A DNA stretch of 64,000 nucleotides. Source: Solen grandis (lineage: Eukaryota > Mollusca > Bivalvia > Adapedonta > Solenidae). The translations under genes were made by a program, and so were the position numbers. This document shows positions 33,540 to 46,270 of this stretch, one piece after another. How positions within the stretch are numbered: position 1 is the stretch's first letter; every line of letters starts with the position of its first letter. Under the pieces are notes generated by a model, which searched no databases, had not been told where the DNA came from, and saw only the letters and a program-made list of their open reading frames with translations. The stretch spans positions 41,841,226-41,905,225 of the forward strand of contig CM037782.1 of NCBI GenBank assembly GCA_021229015.1, written 5' to 3'.

Positions 33540-34100
33540 TGATTGATTCAACATTACACTTATCAGCTGGGAAATCAGATTGAGCATACTATATACAGTG
33601 ATAAAGCAGCGAATATGATTTATTACTTTTTAATATACGGATAGAATTTTTACATCTAATGCAATTTATTTAGTAGGGAATCCTCAATGGAGACCGCCTA
33701 CCTGCTGGTGAAATAATTCAACTATGACGAATTTCTAACCGGTTATAATAAAGCATTAACGCAATATTTTATAGCACAGAATAAAGGATTCGAATCGCAA
33801 AATTGACACATGGTACTCGTGCATGGTATGGTCAATAATTGCACTGCAATGTTAAATAATTCAGCTTAGAGATGCAGCCGTTCCAACCTGACTTTCAGAA
33901 ATTTGAGAGTCTAATTAAGATTTGCTGTACTTTGGTTGATTTTATATACTCTATTTTTGCGAAATACTTAACTATCAAACAGCTAGATTACCAGATGACC
34001 GGAACAAATATCTACTATTTACAGTGTATAGACTTTCTTCAAAATATAGAATTTTCCCTACTATATATAATTGATTTTTACTAAAGCCCACGGCCCTGGT
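33540..34100 (+). pseudogene. Decayed copy of the exon at 15989-16245
   Basis: Matches 15875-16325 block by block: CTGGGAAATCAGATTGAGCA; AGTAGGGAATCCTCAATGGAGACC; GACGAATTTCTAACCGGTTA; TATAATAAAGC; AAAGGATTCGAATCGCAAAA; TTAGAGATGCAGCCGTTCC; ACTATATATAATTGATTT. Stop codons interrupt the frame, so it is a pseudogene or relic of a segmental duplication about 17.7 kb from its parent. Confidence 0.75.
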
Positions 34101-36390
34101 TTCTTGATATGTACGCTAAATGCTCAGTTGAAGGAGTCTATTATAACTGAACTTTTACGCGTTTATATTATCATATCAAATTAGATGATTCGATATTTTA
34201 TTTAATATTTATGTGACTAAATTTTTCAACATTCAACATTCAATTACTTTATTGTTTTTAAAACATAAAGAAATAATAACACCAATACATATTTTGATTA
34301 TTTCTAGTTATTTTTTTTAATGTGTCAGTAGAAAGGAAGCATTAATTTCGTTATTATTTGATATTTGTTGAATATTTTTCCGTCCGTAAGTTGGGAATAT
34401 CACCAGTTATAAGTACCGAAACTTTACTGGATCAGACATTTATGGTTAAGGACAGAGACCAATATTATATCGTATCATCGTTTTAAGCTTCAAAACCGGA
34501 TTAACTTCTTTTTTTTTTAAATATGTTCACTTTGACTTTGCTTTAATATAAATATCAGGATTGTATGCACACACTTCTTTATTCACTTTCTTTATTCTCT
34601 TACTTTTGTTTGAAAAATAACATCCGTATGTATGAACTTACTGGGAAACAGCTGTTTCGACAGATTCTTCTAGATTACGTTTACGACTCTTACTGTGATA
34701 ATTTTAATGCTAACAGTTCTTATATTACAGATTTTCATCTTTTTTCTTTCCCCTAGGGTAATTATTTTTTCCTACAGTAAAGTACATTCCATTTCACACA
34801 TCATGGGATAGGGTTGGGCCACACGTTCTTACGATGTTGGGCTTGGGCTTCCCCCCTTACGTTTACAAAAATGGTTTATACAATGGTATATAATGACTAA
34901 CTATGGAAGGTAGGATTAGCAAGAGATGGGGGAGAGAGGGGGGGAGAGATGGGGATATTAAAATGGTCAGTTGAACAACTCATAATTAGGAAATCGTTTT
35001 AAATTTTGAATAAGCAACCAACTATAACTAAATTTTCTTTAAAAGTAAGTTATTCCTTTCCAAACAGTAAGGATTGCGTAGATTAGAAATTTTCGAGCGT
35101 ATGAAAACAGAACGCCCAGCATTCTTATCTTAACTACATGTATATAATTACAAAAATATCGTGCTTCAGGTCGCCACATCGTACCTATTGGTATTTTTGA
35201 CTTTTTTTACTTTTTTTATCAAAAGGAGGATAAAGGTCATCTGCATAATAAAGAGGTCCATCCACTTAAGCAACTGTCCAAATCTTGAAGCTATTTAATG
35301 CAGAACATAAAAATTATAGCAGATTAGCGAAATGGTGAACCTGTACAGACGCCGTTTTTTCATCATCATAAGTAGGTGAAAGGTCAATGACATGATCACA
35401 AGAACTACAGTAACTGCATAATGTAAATACCTATCCACTTAAGTAACCATCCAAATATTAGAGTTACACAATGAAGGACATAGCAGTTATAGCAGCTTTG
35501 AAAAGGGGCAACTTTAGCAGACGCCCTATGCTCGCCCGGTCATCATCAAGGTATAAGACGGATTTTTTAGTTGAAAAACACGTCCAAAACATGAATAAGT
35601 GACACATTTAGATAAATTTAAATATAAAGCATATACTTCCTGTGATACTGCATGTTTGAAGAAAATATTGTCTTTTTGATGCATTAGGACCATTTGAACC
35701 ACTTGAATCATTAATAGGTTATTTCCATTTAATACGAGATCTTACCCTATAGATTTATTAGTTAGACGCCTTTTGAGATGAAAAATGCTTCAGTGAATTT
35801 AAGCATGTCTCAATCTATTATATAACACCTCCTAAGAATGCTTAAAACACATTCCAGTTGCATTTTTACGATTTGGGCAGCTAGACGACGGATGTTAAAA
35901 GACGAGTTATGTTCAACAAAATTAAGCGGCTCTTCGGTATACAAAGTAGAGAATTGAATGCTCGGAATTCGGTAGTATAGTCGTGTCTAAATGACATTAG
36001 GTGATCAATAATGGAATTCAGATATCTTTACGAGAAATACTGAATCATTTTATATGCAATATCGAACATGATCTTAACATTATCTATTTTGATATTTTGG
36101 TAGTTTAAATTTAAGTTCTACATAATATGCAGTAGTCTCGTCTTGGTATCGAGCCTAGTATAAATACAACTTTATTTTTATTATTAAAATACACATTCAT
36201 GCGAGGAATAGAATCGCAAGACTGAATATATTCACAAATGATTTAGTATATTTATACTTTTTTATATATCATTTAGCTGAAACATAAAAATGTGTCAAAA
36301 CCTTAACGTTTTAACAACATCAATTGTGTTCTTACTTACGAATGGATTGAAGACATATTGATCAGTGATACTGCGAGATGGTTATATATA
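34100..36390. other. Intergenic; one tandem-repeat element
   Basis: No gene. 35220-35570 holds two diverged units about 177 bp apart (GCATAATAAAGAGGTCCATC with CCACTTAAGCAACTGTCCAA; then GCATAATGTAAATACCTATC with CCACTTAAGTAACCATCCAA), ending CGCCCGGTCATCATCAAGG. A purine-rich run GGGGGAGAGAGGGGGGGAGA lies at about 34927. Confidence 0.55.
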
Positions 36391-36394
36391 TGAT

Positions 36395-36605
36395 TGATTG
36401 TTTGTTTATTGGTGTGGTTGCACGCCCCACCGACAAGATTTCAGTCATTTCGAAGATCACTGCAATATCTTACTGTAGACATGTGATATAATACCATACC
36501 AATCCACATAATTTTGACACCGGGCCAAGCAGTCCTGGAATAAGAAGCTATATTTGCTGAGCGTCTGTCATGGAGCTACCAGTGCCATTTTCAAACATGT
36601 GTTAA
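36395..36605 (-). repeat. Old tRNA-derived SINE, family 2
   Basis: TTGTTTGTTTATTGGTG tail complement, TTTCAGTCATTTCGAAG, GTAGACATGTGATATAATACCA and CACCGGGCCAAGCAGTCCTGGAATAA in the family 2 order on the minus strand. The tRNA head is lost. Confidence 0.75.
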
Positions 36606-37039
36606 ACCAGAAGTAAAACCGATCAAATGTTTATCTTTAAATAATCCAAGTGTAATAACGCTGATCTAAGTACACGTGCATCGGTATACATTCATTTTGC
36701 ATATTCTCATTAAGTTTCATAAAAATATGTCCGTTGTTTACTTAATAACCTTGGTGAATAACCCCTTTCAAGGACAATCCATCTAAAGTGAATGATAAAA
36801 TATGAAAGAAAACACTACCAAACTTTACGAATAGCAGTGCATGATGAATATTCATTTTCACAGTCGGTAGAATTGTTATGGATTTACAATTGTATAACTG
36901 GATCAAAGTCAATAACTCTGGTGCAGCTAAGGTGAATGTGATTTATCTACAGGTGCAGCAACGCGCGATTCTAATAAAATTAAAGTATTCGTAGCTAAAG
37001 AAATCTGCAAGCATTGAATGAGTAATCTCCCTTTTAAAA

Positions 37040-37297
37040 TGACTTGACTATGACTATTTGAGTTTACCGTCGCTTCGACAGTATTTCAGTCATATAGCGA
37101 CGTCCAGCTAATTACAGGTGGAGGAAGACCCCGAATGCGCGGAGGCATCCGGGTAGAACCACCGACCTACCGCAAGCCAGCTGAAAGGCTTCCTCACATG
37201 AAAATCCGAATTACCCTGCCGGGATTCGAACCCCCGCGGTGAGGGGCTGAGTGAGTGTTAAAGTAAACGACTTTATCCTCTCGGCCACGGAGCCCCC
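37040..37297 (-). repeat. tRNA-derived SINE, family 1
   Basis: Complete minus-strand copy; tail complement TGACTTGACTATGACTATTTG (duplicated TGACTA), B-box complement GGGATTCGAACCCCCGCG, head complement GGCCACGGAGC, then a run of C at the 5' end. It lies about 390 bp beyond the 3' end of the NHL gene. Confidence 0.93.
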
Positions 37298-37562
37298 CCC
37301 CCCCATCCCCCCCTTTTTTTAAAATGAAAAAAAGTAGGTCCTGCTCACAGTGTGGATAATATGGAGTTTATCGCACTATTTAATCAGTAAGCTTGACCTA
37401 AATGTTTTGATTGGATGAACAAGCACAGACACAAAATTATGTTTTCTTGATTTTTTTCTTATCCGTGGATGTGTAGCGAACAGAATAGGAAACGAGGCTG
37501 TCAGCATTTTATTAAAATTGTGATGAAATTCAACAGAAACTCAATGCGTACATCAGCATATA

Positions 37563-37568
37563 TTTATT
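37563..37568 (-). terminator. Candidate poly(A) signal of the NHL gene
   Basis: AATAAA on the minus strand, about 120 bases after the stop at 37687. The nearest such hexamer downstream. Confidence 0.5.
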
Positions 37569-37686
37569 TAATTCATCATAGACACACTTCAAACGTAATA
37601 AACAGGCTCTTTGTAAATTACATTTACGTGATATTTTATCTTTTAAAACTTCATTTCTTTATAAGCTACAGTATCTAATATGTAGG

Positions 37687-38922
37687 TTAACATTTTCCTT
37701 TTGATTGTGTTGAGCCGTTATAAACTTTGACATGACCTGATGAAAATCCGACCCATATAAATCCAGCAGGGTCACAAGAAACAGCAGTTGGGAATTCATT
37801 ATCGTCTATTTTGCTAAAAAGAAAATGACAGAATTGACCCTTCATATTTAAAACATGAACAGCGCTGTTACGTAAATCAGAAACATAAATATGTCCCGAT
37901 TTATCGCATGAAACGTCCTTTGGTTCGAATGGATAGTTAAGATGTTTGTGAGTTATTCCATAATAACGATGTTTCTCCTCGCCGTCTGGAGATAAGATGA
38001 CCAAGTGCTCTTTGGAAGGTTCTTTGTCTATTACACAAATGTGTCCGTTCGTATTCACACAAATCCGAGTAGGCTTAATAAATGGATCTGAACCTTTTTT
38101 ACGAATCTCCCAGATGACTGTACCATCGTGTGACAGTCGGATAATAGATGGCGACTTTCGAGCACGGGGTTTCTTTTTCTGAGATTTTTCTTCTAATTTT
38201 GTCGTCACCAATATTTCGTTTCTGCTAGTAGAGCAGAGGCCTCCGATTTCAAGTTCAAAGGAAACAAAAATTGTAAATTTTGTCATCGAAGTGCTCATGC
38301 GTAAAATTGTGTTGGACAAAGCTGTCACTGCAAGGATTGTCTGATCTGTTCGCAGAGTTATTTGATCTAGGTTGATGCTCAACATCTTGCTCTCCTTCTT
38401 CCTTCCATTTTTGTGATACAAACTTATTAGTTTATCCTTATTTCTTAAAACCCAAGAAAGGTCAACACGCTGGTTCAATATACTAGATATCGCACCTGTC
38501 CCTTCAGTGTTAAACTGAAACAATTCGCGTTTTTCCCTTGGCCGACTTATTGATACATCTCGCATTGAATATGAACCAATAGTGTCTGTATCACTTTCAA
38601 ATGATTCCGAATCAGAACTTTCATCATCTTTATTTTGAAAGTCTTCAAAAAGTTTCTTTTTCAGAAAAGCTTCCGATATACCAGTAGCAGTGGATATTTC
38701 AGAGTCGGTAATAGTGTCGTCTCTCAAGACGTAACTCGTTCTGAATGACGACGTCGAAGCATTTGTTGTAAGTTCCTTTCTCACCTTGGGCGAGGGATAT
38801 GACGGGAGGACTCGGAAACTTCTAAGTTGGCTTCTTGTAAGCGAGTCATTCGTCCATCGTGGTTCAGTTGAGGGGCCGTGTAAAGTAACGGACGCCTGTG
38901 ATTGCCGTGTATACAAAGGCAT
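37687..38922 (-). CDS. NHL-repeat beta-propeller protein, single exon
   Basis: A 411-residue intact frame. ATG at 38922 is the first Met after an in-frame TAA, 17 codons upstream. Residues 1-90 are Ser/Thr/Arg-rich; 97-114 form an acidic serine run (DESSDSESFESDTDT), a likely CK2-type site. From about 185 on there are beta-propeller strands, clearest at 284-300 (PTRICVNTNGHICVID), 334-350 (PKDVSCDKSGHIYVSDL) and 379-394 (TAVSCDPAGFIWVGFSSG), which match NHL repeats of TRIM2/3/71 proteins. A basic loop KKKPRARK is at 249-256. RING, B-box and coiled coil are absent, so ligase activity is not expected; a protein- or RNA-binding propeller is more likely. No membrane segment. Bivalves have many TRIM/NHL-like genes. 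The intronless form suggests retroposition in the past, with the frame kept by selection. Confidence 0.88.
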   Translation of the reverse strand: MPLYTRQSQASVTLHGPSTEPRWTNDSLTRSQLRSFRVLPSYPSPKVRKELTTNASTSSFRTSYVLRDDTITDSEISTATGISEAFLKKKLFEDFQNKDDESSDSESFESDTDTIGSYSMRDVSISRPREKRELFQFNTEGTGAISSILNQRVDLSWVLRNKDKLISLYHKNGRKKESKMLSINLDQITLRTDQTILAVTALSNTILRMSTSMTKFTIFVSFELEIGGLCSTSRNEILVTTKLEEKSQKKKPRARKSPSIIRLSHDGTVIWEIRKKGSDPFIKPTRICVNTNGHICVIDKEPSKEHLVILSPDGEEKHRYYGITHKHLNYPFEPKDVSCDKSGHIYVSDLRNSAVHVLNMKGQFCHFLFSKIDDNEFPTAVSCDPAGFIWVGFSSGHVKVYNGSTQSKGKC

Positions 38923-40767
38923 AACTTGTTTCTGCTGCGCTCTCTGTTTGCTCTGTATATGCTGTGTATATTATTCCGCAATCATCATTTGGCTCTACAT
39001 CAATTTCAAATCAGTTAAGCCAAATTATGCTATTCCAATTTTCTATGTAAAGCGAAATCCGTCTTTATAACATATGAATAATATTGAGATATTCTATACT
39101 AATTCAAAAATATTGCTGTTCTCTCTTCGAAAGCGGTGTCTATTGTGACTCCTTCACGTCTGCCGACGAAGTCCAAAATAAATCATTTATAATTCCGAAC
39201 ATTATTACTGTCCTCCCATGGATATTCCTATGAATTCCGACAATGATTTGCGAGCTTAAAAATCCACGTCAACAGGCTCCTGGTGTGTCCTTGTTCACGA
39301 TTGATTCTCCTGTCAATTAGTTTTCCTTTCATCTGTTTTTATCTTGCGTTTTGCAACTCCTTCAGGATAAACACCACAGTTGACTTCTCGACAATGTTCA
39401 TATTTCATAACAGACCAGCAAACAAGGCACGGTTGTGCTATTAAACTTCACGCAGGGTAAAGAAAAAAAAATGATACCACACGCAGGATTTTTATATCGA
39501 AAGTTTGAAAAATGCTTATGTTAGCATTTGCAGATAGTTTCACAATGGCGTAACGCTTTATCTCATAAACGCAAAAGGCGATTCCTTTAAATAAACTATG
39601 ACCTGGTCACTTATGCAGCAGCGTATTATACTAATCTTAAATACTATTCACCCAGTTAAATACATAATCTGTTCTAACTTAACTTTAATTGAATTACGAA
39701 CGTGAATAAGACGGCGATAACACATTATAACTGTTTCAATACTCCTGATATAAGTCAGAGGTCTGGCATTAGATTATTTGTCAAGCTGGAGATTTAAATG
39801 GGCCATCATTGAAAGATTATATAATATTCGTACATATACAATTCGATTATATATTGTGGTCATTTAGGTGGTGTAGGTAAGGTTTAGCATTTTTGAATTG
39901 ATCTCACCTGAAGTTTAGTCGTACCAACGTGCTAAAAAGTGTGTTAGTTTGAATATACTTGGGAGAAACTCCTTTTGTCATGAGGGAGAATACATGTTTT
40001 GTGTCCTGCAATGCAATAATTATATGTTGTTTGTTCAAAATGTCTTGACTGTTAAATTATTGTTTAATCAATTCATTGTGAGGGAGAAGGAGGAGAATGA
40101 AAGTGGAAAAGTAAACACATTTTTTTTTTCTGAAATGTTCATATTATTTACTTTAAAAATTCTTATTCACAAAGATAATCTTCATTAAATTTTTAACTTT
40201 CAAATAAGTTACCGATGTTTCAAACGTTCATTACACCGTTTCTTTAAGAAAAAAAAAGGATTATGCAAACATGTAATCTCACATAATGTTACTCGGTGTG
40301 GAATAGATAAAACACACAGTTTATCTTTAAATGACATAATCTATCACATACATTCAACTGTTTTATTTTTTTTTTTACAATATTTCCCTGTTATATTATA
40401 CCCCCATTACATGCGTGTTGCTTCCCATCAACAATTTCATATCGTAGGGTCAAAGTCATGTAGCGCCGGTATTAATAACCTTTAAGTCATTTATCTTCTT
40501 TTAATGTTTTATATATTTTAAACTGGGAACGAATTCTCTACCATTACTAAGCAGTAAGTGATACTTAAAATGATAAATACAATAGGAATGCTTTTCACTA
40601 TCTATATATGTACAGATAAACATGTAACAGCAGACTTTGATTGTGTTGCCGATTTGATAGGAAGCCTGCTAATTTAAGATATCAAAGGGTACTCAAGTAT
40701 TGTTTTTTCCTTGCAACAAACAATAAAATTTATGTATAAAACACGTATGCAAATAGATGTTGTTTTT
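38923..40767. other. Upstream region of the NHL gene; no other gene seen
   Basis: The minus-strand promoter should lie here, but I see no convincing TATA box. Short frames at 38781-38981 (-) and 39949-40188 (+) have no support. Confidence 0.5.
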
Positions 40768-42060
40768 AGCTCACATGAGCACAACGTGCTCAAGGTGAGC
40801 TTTTCTGATCGCCTTTTGTCCGGCGTCCGTCGTCCGTCGTCCGTGCGTGCGTGCGTGCGTGCGTGCGTGCGTCCGTGCGTGCGTCCGTGCGTCCGGCGTC
40901 AACAATTGCTTCAAACAACATCTCCTCCTAAACGGCTTGGCCAATTTGAAAAATATTTTGCAGGTATGTTCCTTGGATGAAGCTCTATTAAAGTTGTATA
41001 AATGGTTCTGGTCCATTGCATAATTAGGTCACAGGAGCTAAAAATACATTTTAAAAATGAAAATTTAAAAAATCTTCTTCTCTGAAACCACAAGGCCTAG
41101 CCTTTTGATTTTTGGTATGTAGCATGATCTTATGACTCTCTACCAGGATTGTACAAATTATGACCCTGGGGTCAAAATTGGCCCCGCCCCAGGGGTCACT
41201 TGATTTCACTAGGCTATATAGGAAAAACTTGAAAAAATCTTCTTCCGAAACACAAGGCTAACCTTTGATTTTTGGTATGTAGCATCATCTTATGGGCACT
41301 ACCAAGATTGTACAAATCATAGCCCTATGGTGATAAATGACCCCGAACCAGGGGTCACTTGTTTTACATAGAGTTATATAGGAAAATCTTAAAAAATCTT
41401 CTTCTATGAATCCATAAGGCCTAGAGCTTAGATATTTGGTATGTAGCATCATCTTATGGGCCACTACCAAGATTGTACAAATCATAGCCCTATGGTGATA
41501 AATGACCCCGCACCAGGGGTCACTTGTTTTACATAGAGTTATATAGGAAAATCTTAAAAAATCTTCTTCCATGAATGCTTAGATATTTGGTATGAAGCAT
41601 CATCTTATGGGCCACTACCAAGATTGTACAAATCATAGCCCTATGGTGATAAATGACCCCGCACCAGGGTTACTGTTTTACACAGAGTTATATAGGAAAA
41701 TCTTAAAAAATCTTCTTCTATGAATCCATAGGGCCTAGAGCTTAGATATTTGGTATGTAGCATCATCTTATGGCACTACCAAGATTGTACAAATCATAGC
41801 CCAATGGTGATAATGACCCCACACAGGGGTCACTTGTTTTACATAGAGTTAAATAGGAAAATCTTAAAAATTCTTCTATGAATCAATAAGGCCTAGAGCT
41901 AAGATTTTTGGTATGTTGTAGCATCTAATGGTACATTACAAAGATTTTCAAAGTCTTGGCCCTACGGTGATAAATGACCCTGCGCCCAAGTCTTCTCTGA
42001 AACCATATGGCCCATTGCTTAGGTATTTGGTGTGTAGTATTGTCAGGGGTACAATGGTTT
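40768..42060 (+). mobile_element. Dispersed repeat starting AGCTCACATGAGCACAACGT with ~160-bp tandem units
   Basis: The first 40 bases form a TGCTCAAGGTGAGC-type terminus shared (in complement) with 16600-17155. A GTCC/GTGC-rich microsatellite follows at about 40825-40890, then about six tandem copies of a unit of 145-165 bp (starting near 41074, 41240, 41398, 41567, 41710 and 41870), each with AAATCTTCTTC, GGTATGTAGCATCATCTTATGG, AAGATTGTACAAATCATAG and GACCCC..ACCAGGGGTCACTTG. Copies diverge towards the right end. Non-coding; frames here are repeat artefacts. Confidence 0.8.
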
Positions 42061-42267
42061 AGATTAAGTTATATCAGAATCCTTGTCTGTTAAAAACTTG
42101 ACATCAGTTTGTTTGTTTTTTGTTGAATTTAACCCTTGTTTTTTTAATTTTCAAAGTAATTTATCAGAACACAACAGTATGTATTTAATTGAAAATGTTT
42201 CGTGGAATCATTTGATTTTTTACCTTTTGGTCTATACAACACTGGTCGGTTACAATTAATACAATTT

Positions 42268-42589
42268 TGTTTGTTTATTTGTTGAGTTTAACGTTACTTT
42301 CCACCGGTAGTATTTCAGTCATTTGGAGACGAAGTCTACTTGAAACAGATATAGTGCTGCCACACTGCAGTATCACGCCGTAGACATGTGGCCTGATACC
42401 ACACCCAGTCACATTACCCCGACACCGGGTCAACCAGTCCTGGAACTACTCTTTTAAGCTGAGCGCCAAGCAAGGAAGCTATATCAGTACCATTTTTATG
42501 ACTTTGGTATGTCGCGGCCGGGGATCGAACCCACGACCTCCCGCTCCCGAGGCGGACACTCTAACCACTCGGCCACCGGGGTCGGTAAA
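42268..42589 (-). repeat. tRNA-derived SINE, family 2, with 11-bp target duplication
   Basis: Minus-strand full copy: tail complement TGTTTGTTTATTTGTTGAG, body with TTTCAGTCATTTGGAGAC, ACACCGGGTCAACCAGTCCT and TATGTCGCGGCCGGGGATCG, head complement CTAACCACTCGGCCACCGGG. The target duplication TAATACAATTT is exact at 42257-42267 and 42590-42600. Confidence 0.95.
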
Positions 42590-42600
42590 TAATACAATTT

Positions 42601-43660
42601 GAAGTATTATCTATTTTCGCATCTTTCTTCATGGCAATGCCTCAAAACCACGCCTTGTTAGAAAGAGGCACAATTTGTCGTGAATGATCTAAATTTCTTT
42701 CTCAATAAGGATTCAGTGATAATAAACAGCTCCCATTGTCAGCTATTGCATAATAACTGTTGAACTGGCCGGGAACTATCTGAAGTAATACTTGTGAAAG
42801 GTGGTAAAATGATCTGATCAATTTCAACTAATATGAACTGTGATTTTTAGAGAGAGAGAGGATGTGCATGTTTGTTTGTGTGTTTGAAGATTTCTATTCT
42901 AAACGGTGGCTAATAGAGATTTAATCGTCGAAATAATAAATTGCATTGAAAAATTAGAGCTTAAATATCTCTCTTGCTATTTGTGTACTACATGCACGTA
43001 AGTACCATGTCACATGATGTATAATAAGTCGAAATTCTTAATGATTAAGTGCAGTTCTTAAAAGTTATGTTTCTACTAGTTTTTTTTAAGAGAGCTGCTT
43101 ACAATGCTGTTACATGGTAGCATATATTTCCGCATCGGAAACCATTTCGGTGCTATATCTAGAAATCTATATTAAGACTTACCTCCTTTTTACTACGCGG
43201 AGACAAAGTTTCAAATTTATTTATTTATTTATTTATTATTTTTTTTTTTTTAGTTTTATTTCTTTTTATTTTTTTTTTGTCTTTTTTTTTGTCTTAATTA
43301 TGGTGATGATTTTCTGTTTATTTCAAAACAATTGTATAATTGAATTGGAAACCTAATTAAAATGTGTTGATTATCTGTGATGGAGATACCGTGTTTAATA
43401 AACTGTAATGAAAAAGAAAAAGCGCAAGCGAAAAAAATCGCAAATCATTCTGTGATATTTTGAACCATCACAAGCTGAAATTTAAGCGCTATGTAACAAA
43501 CATATCTTATAAAAATCATCTGTACGAAATCGAGGCCCATTGCTTCAGTGTGTATAAAAGATATTCGACATCATCACATTAAAACCATGTTCTCTCAGCG
43601 CTATGGTTGTCTTTTAGTATTTTTCACGGAAATGCATATCCTGTTTTGTTGTTGTTGTTG
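42601..43660. other. Intergenic, no gene seen
   Basis: AT-rich with T-rich low-complexity runs at 43210-43300. The 80-codon frame over that tract is not a gene. Confidence 0.5.
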
Positions 43661-43665
43661 TTTTA

Positions 43666-44302
43666 GCTCGACTATTCAAAGAATATGAAGCTATTGTACT
43701 CGCCCTTGCGTTGGCGTTGGTTCAGTTTTGGTTTTTTAAATTATGGCCCCTTTTTAACTTAGAGATTTGGGTAAAAGTTTTGCATGCAAGATACTCTCAT
43801 GCTTATATCTCAGAGGGCAGGCATGTGATTGATTCGAAACATCTTTAATATGTTTAGGAGTATCATACTATCAGGTAGATAACTTTTGATGGAATATATT
43901 GGAAGTTACGGCCCCCATTTTAACTTAGAAATTTCGGTTAAAGTTTTGCAAGCAAGGTACTATCCAGCTTATATCTCAGAAATTATTTATGGTATTGACT
44001 AGAAAATTAAGGAGTGTATTTAGTGGCATCAGAAAACCAAGGAGGATAACTTTTTGACTGAATTTTATACAAATTATGGCCCTTTTCTAACTTGGATACT
44101 TGGTTAGTTGTATGCACAGTGTTATTAAGCTTATGTCTTAGTAACTAGGCATGGGATTGATTTTAGACTTCATTAAAATATATAGGGGTATCAGACTATC
44201 AAGGTATATCATTTTTGACTATTATTATATACATGGTATTTGAAGGGCAAGAATTGATACAGATTTCATTTGTTTACCAACAAGCATTTTGAATAGTCGA
44301 GC
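43666..44302. mobile_element. TIR element with GCTCGACTATTCAAA ends and internal repeats
   Basis: Perfect 15-base inverted ends: GCTCGACTATTCAAA (43666-43680) and TTTGAATAGTCGAGC (44288-44302). The 637-bp interior holds three diverged copies of an about 165-bp unit with ATTATGGCCCCTTTTTAACTT and GCTTATATCTCAG. Non-autonomous; a (GTT)n run abuts the left end. Confidence 0.85.
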
Positions 44303-45051
44303 GTGTTGTCCTCTGACACTGACAGTTCTTGATTTTGTTTTGACGCGGAATGAAACTACGAAGGTTCATTTGGGTTCAGATCAATCAAATATAAGAAAGT
44401 GTGACTCTAATTAAAGATCATATGCATCATACTATCTTTTATTTTTTACAGACTATTCCTAAAATTATTTGAACGAACGATGAAGGCATGATTAAACGAT
44501 AATTGTGTTCATGTTAAAAAAAATGAAGAGTGAAATCATTTTCATGTTGTAGACTGTAATGAGAAATCATGAATATAGTGATAAACTATCAAGTTGAATA
44601 AACAGGCACTACTTAATGAGTTGTGACGTCACGATGATATATTTATGACTGTCACCCACACACTGATATCTCTGGAGTTAATGCAAGGGCGAAATCCGTG
44701 ATCATTCAGACAGGTTAATTTTTCAGTGGTTTCTTCATTTGACATTTTCCTAATGATTTGAATAGTGATAAAGGGCATACATGCAAAATCCCACATGAAT
44801 CGTTGAAATATGCCGTTTAAATGAGGTTTATTTATTTATTTTTTCATCTAACGAATTATCCCCTTTTTTCATCTCTGCCAATAATTAATTCACTGAGTGG
44901 AATATATTTTATAGCAAGATTGCTAAAGGCTTCTCTCCAATCATTTGCGTTATTAAATAAATAAAAAATATAAAGCTTAGCCTTAGGTTTTACTGTTTAT
45001 AAGCCACATATTTCCTCCAGTATTTGATTAGTAACGTGTTTTCCCCTTTTC

Positions 45052-45114
<63 letters not shown>

Positions 45115-46270
45115 ATGCAGAGCGCCAATTAGGGAGCATATTTTTGTATGTGTTTTGTATGTTGCCATGACGCACGACCTCCAACTCCCGAAGACTGGTT
45201 GAGAAGAGTTGGATTAGATTTTACTCAGCTTGTTTAAACAGGTAGATTTAGGCTTAACAGCGCTAACCATTGTTGCTTTGGGATATTTATTTTCATCTAG
45301 TCGGGGTGTGTGATTTTATATTTTAAATTCCCCTATATACTATGTGAGCTTACTTGCTCGTTTTGATATTTATTAGTCGATCTTTTTCAACTAAATTGAA
45401 TTGGAGGAACATATTTAACCTGTACTAATTGCTGAAAGAAACTGAATGTTACTTTTTCATCTACTTTCTTCTTCCAAGATGACCACGACAGGGAATTCGG
45501 GAAGTGCTCGTTCATTTACGTAGGTTTACGTCTCATTTTGGGGTAAAATGGTCTATTTACTTACGATAGATGTATTATTGTTAACAATTTATAAGCAAGT
45601 GGCATCGTACCATTTTCATTTTCTTTCTGAAATGTCAATATGTCTCAATACCATAATTTACAAGGCCCTGCCGCAATACAAGGATGACGCCTTACTCACG
45701 TCTGCAATAATGGTGTTCAAATTAGCGCAGCGATTTCATTTGACATTATACTCGTGGAACTAAACGAACCTTATAAATGTTTTCGACAGTGTCTGGAGTG
45801 CCGCCTGTCGCGGTATTGAAGTTGTTAAAGGTCTGTAAATATATATCTCCCGGTGAAATTATTATATGCAGATATGTGGCTTACGATACAAATGGCAATC
45901 CTACTGCGACTTTGTTATTTGTGGCGATAGATTTTATCAGTTTGGACGCAATAATGATTCAGTAACTCTTTATTAAATATTTTATCTACGCTTGTCTTTT
46001 TTAATATAAATGCGTATACCAGTGTCCTTGGAAACAAAAATAATTAAAAAGATTGTACTCCACATAAAATGTATTTATTTTACTTGTCTGTGAGAAACAG
46101 TGAAATTTAACTACGTTATTTGAACAGAACAGAACATATTTTTTTTCAGACTTGTACAATGTACATCGTCTCAACACATAATGGAAAAATAAATTCCCAC
46201 GTGCATTACACAAAATTAAACAAGCAAATAAACAACAGGCAAAAGGAATAAATTTATGAAATAAATAATA
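44303..46270. other. Intergenic with (AT)n tract
   Basis: An (AT)n microsatellite of about 58 bp at 45055-45112. Open frames at 45548-45763 and 45777-45965 (+) (for example GVPPVAVLKLLKVCKYISPG) are not recognised and lack splice support. Confidence 0.5.

Noticed and set aside
37997..38182. Plus-strand ORF within the NHL gene, and 38786-39070
   Set aside because: Antisense to, or overlapping the start of, an intact 411-codon gene with recognisable propeller repeats.
41285..41572. 95-codon minus-strand ORF with repeated peptide
   Set aside because: It lies in tandem repeat units of a dispersed non-coding element; the repetition is at DNA level.
45548..45965. Two consecutive plus-strand ORFs as exons of one gene
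   Set aside because: No compatible donor and acceptor between them and no recognised domain.
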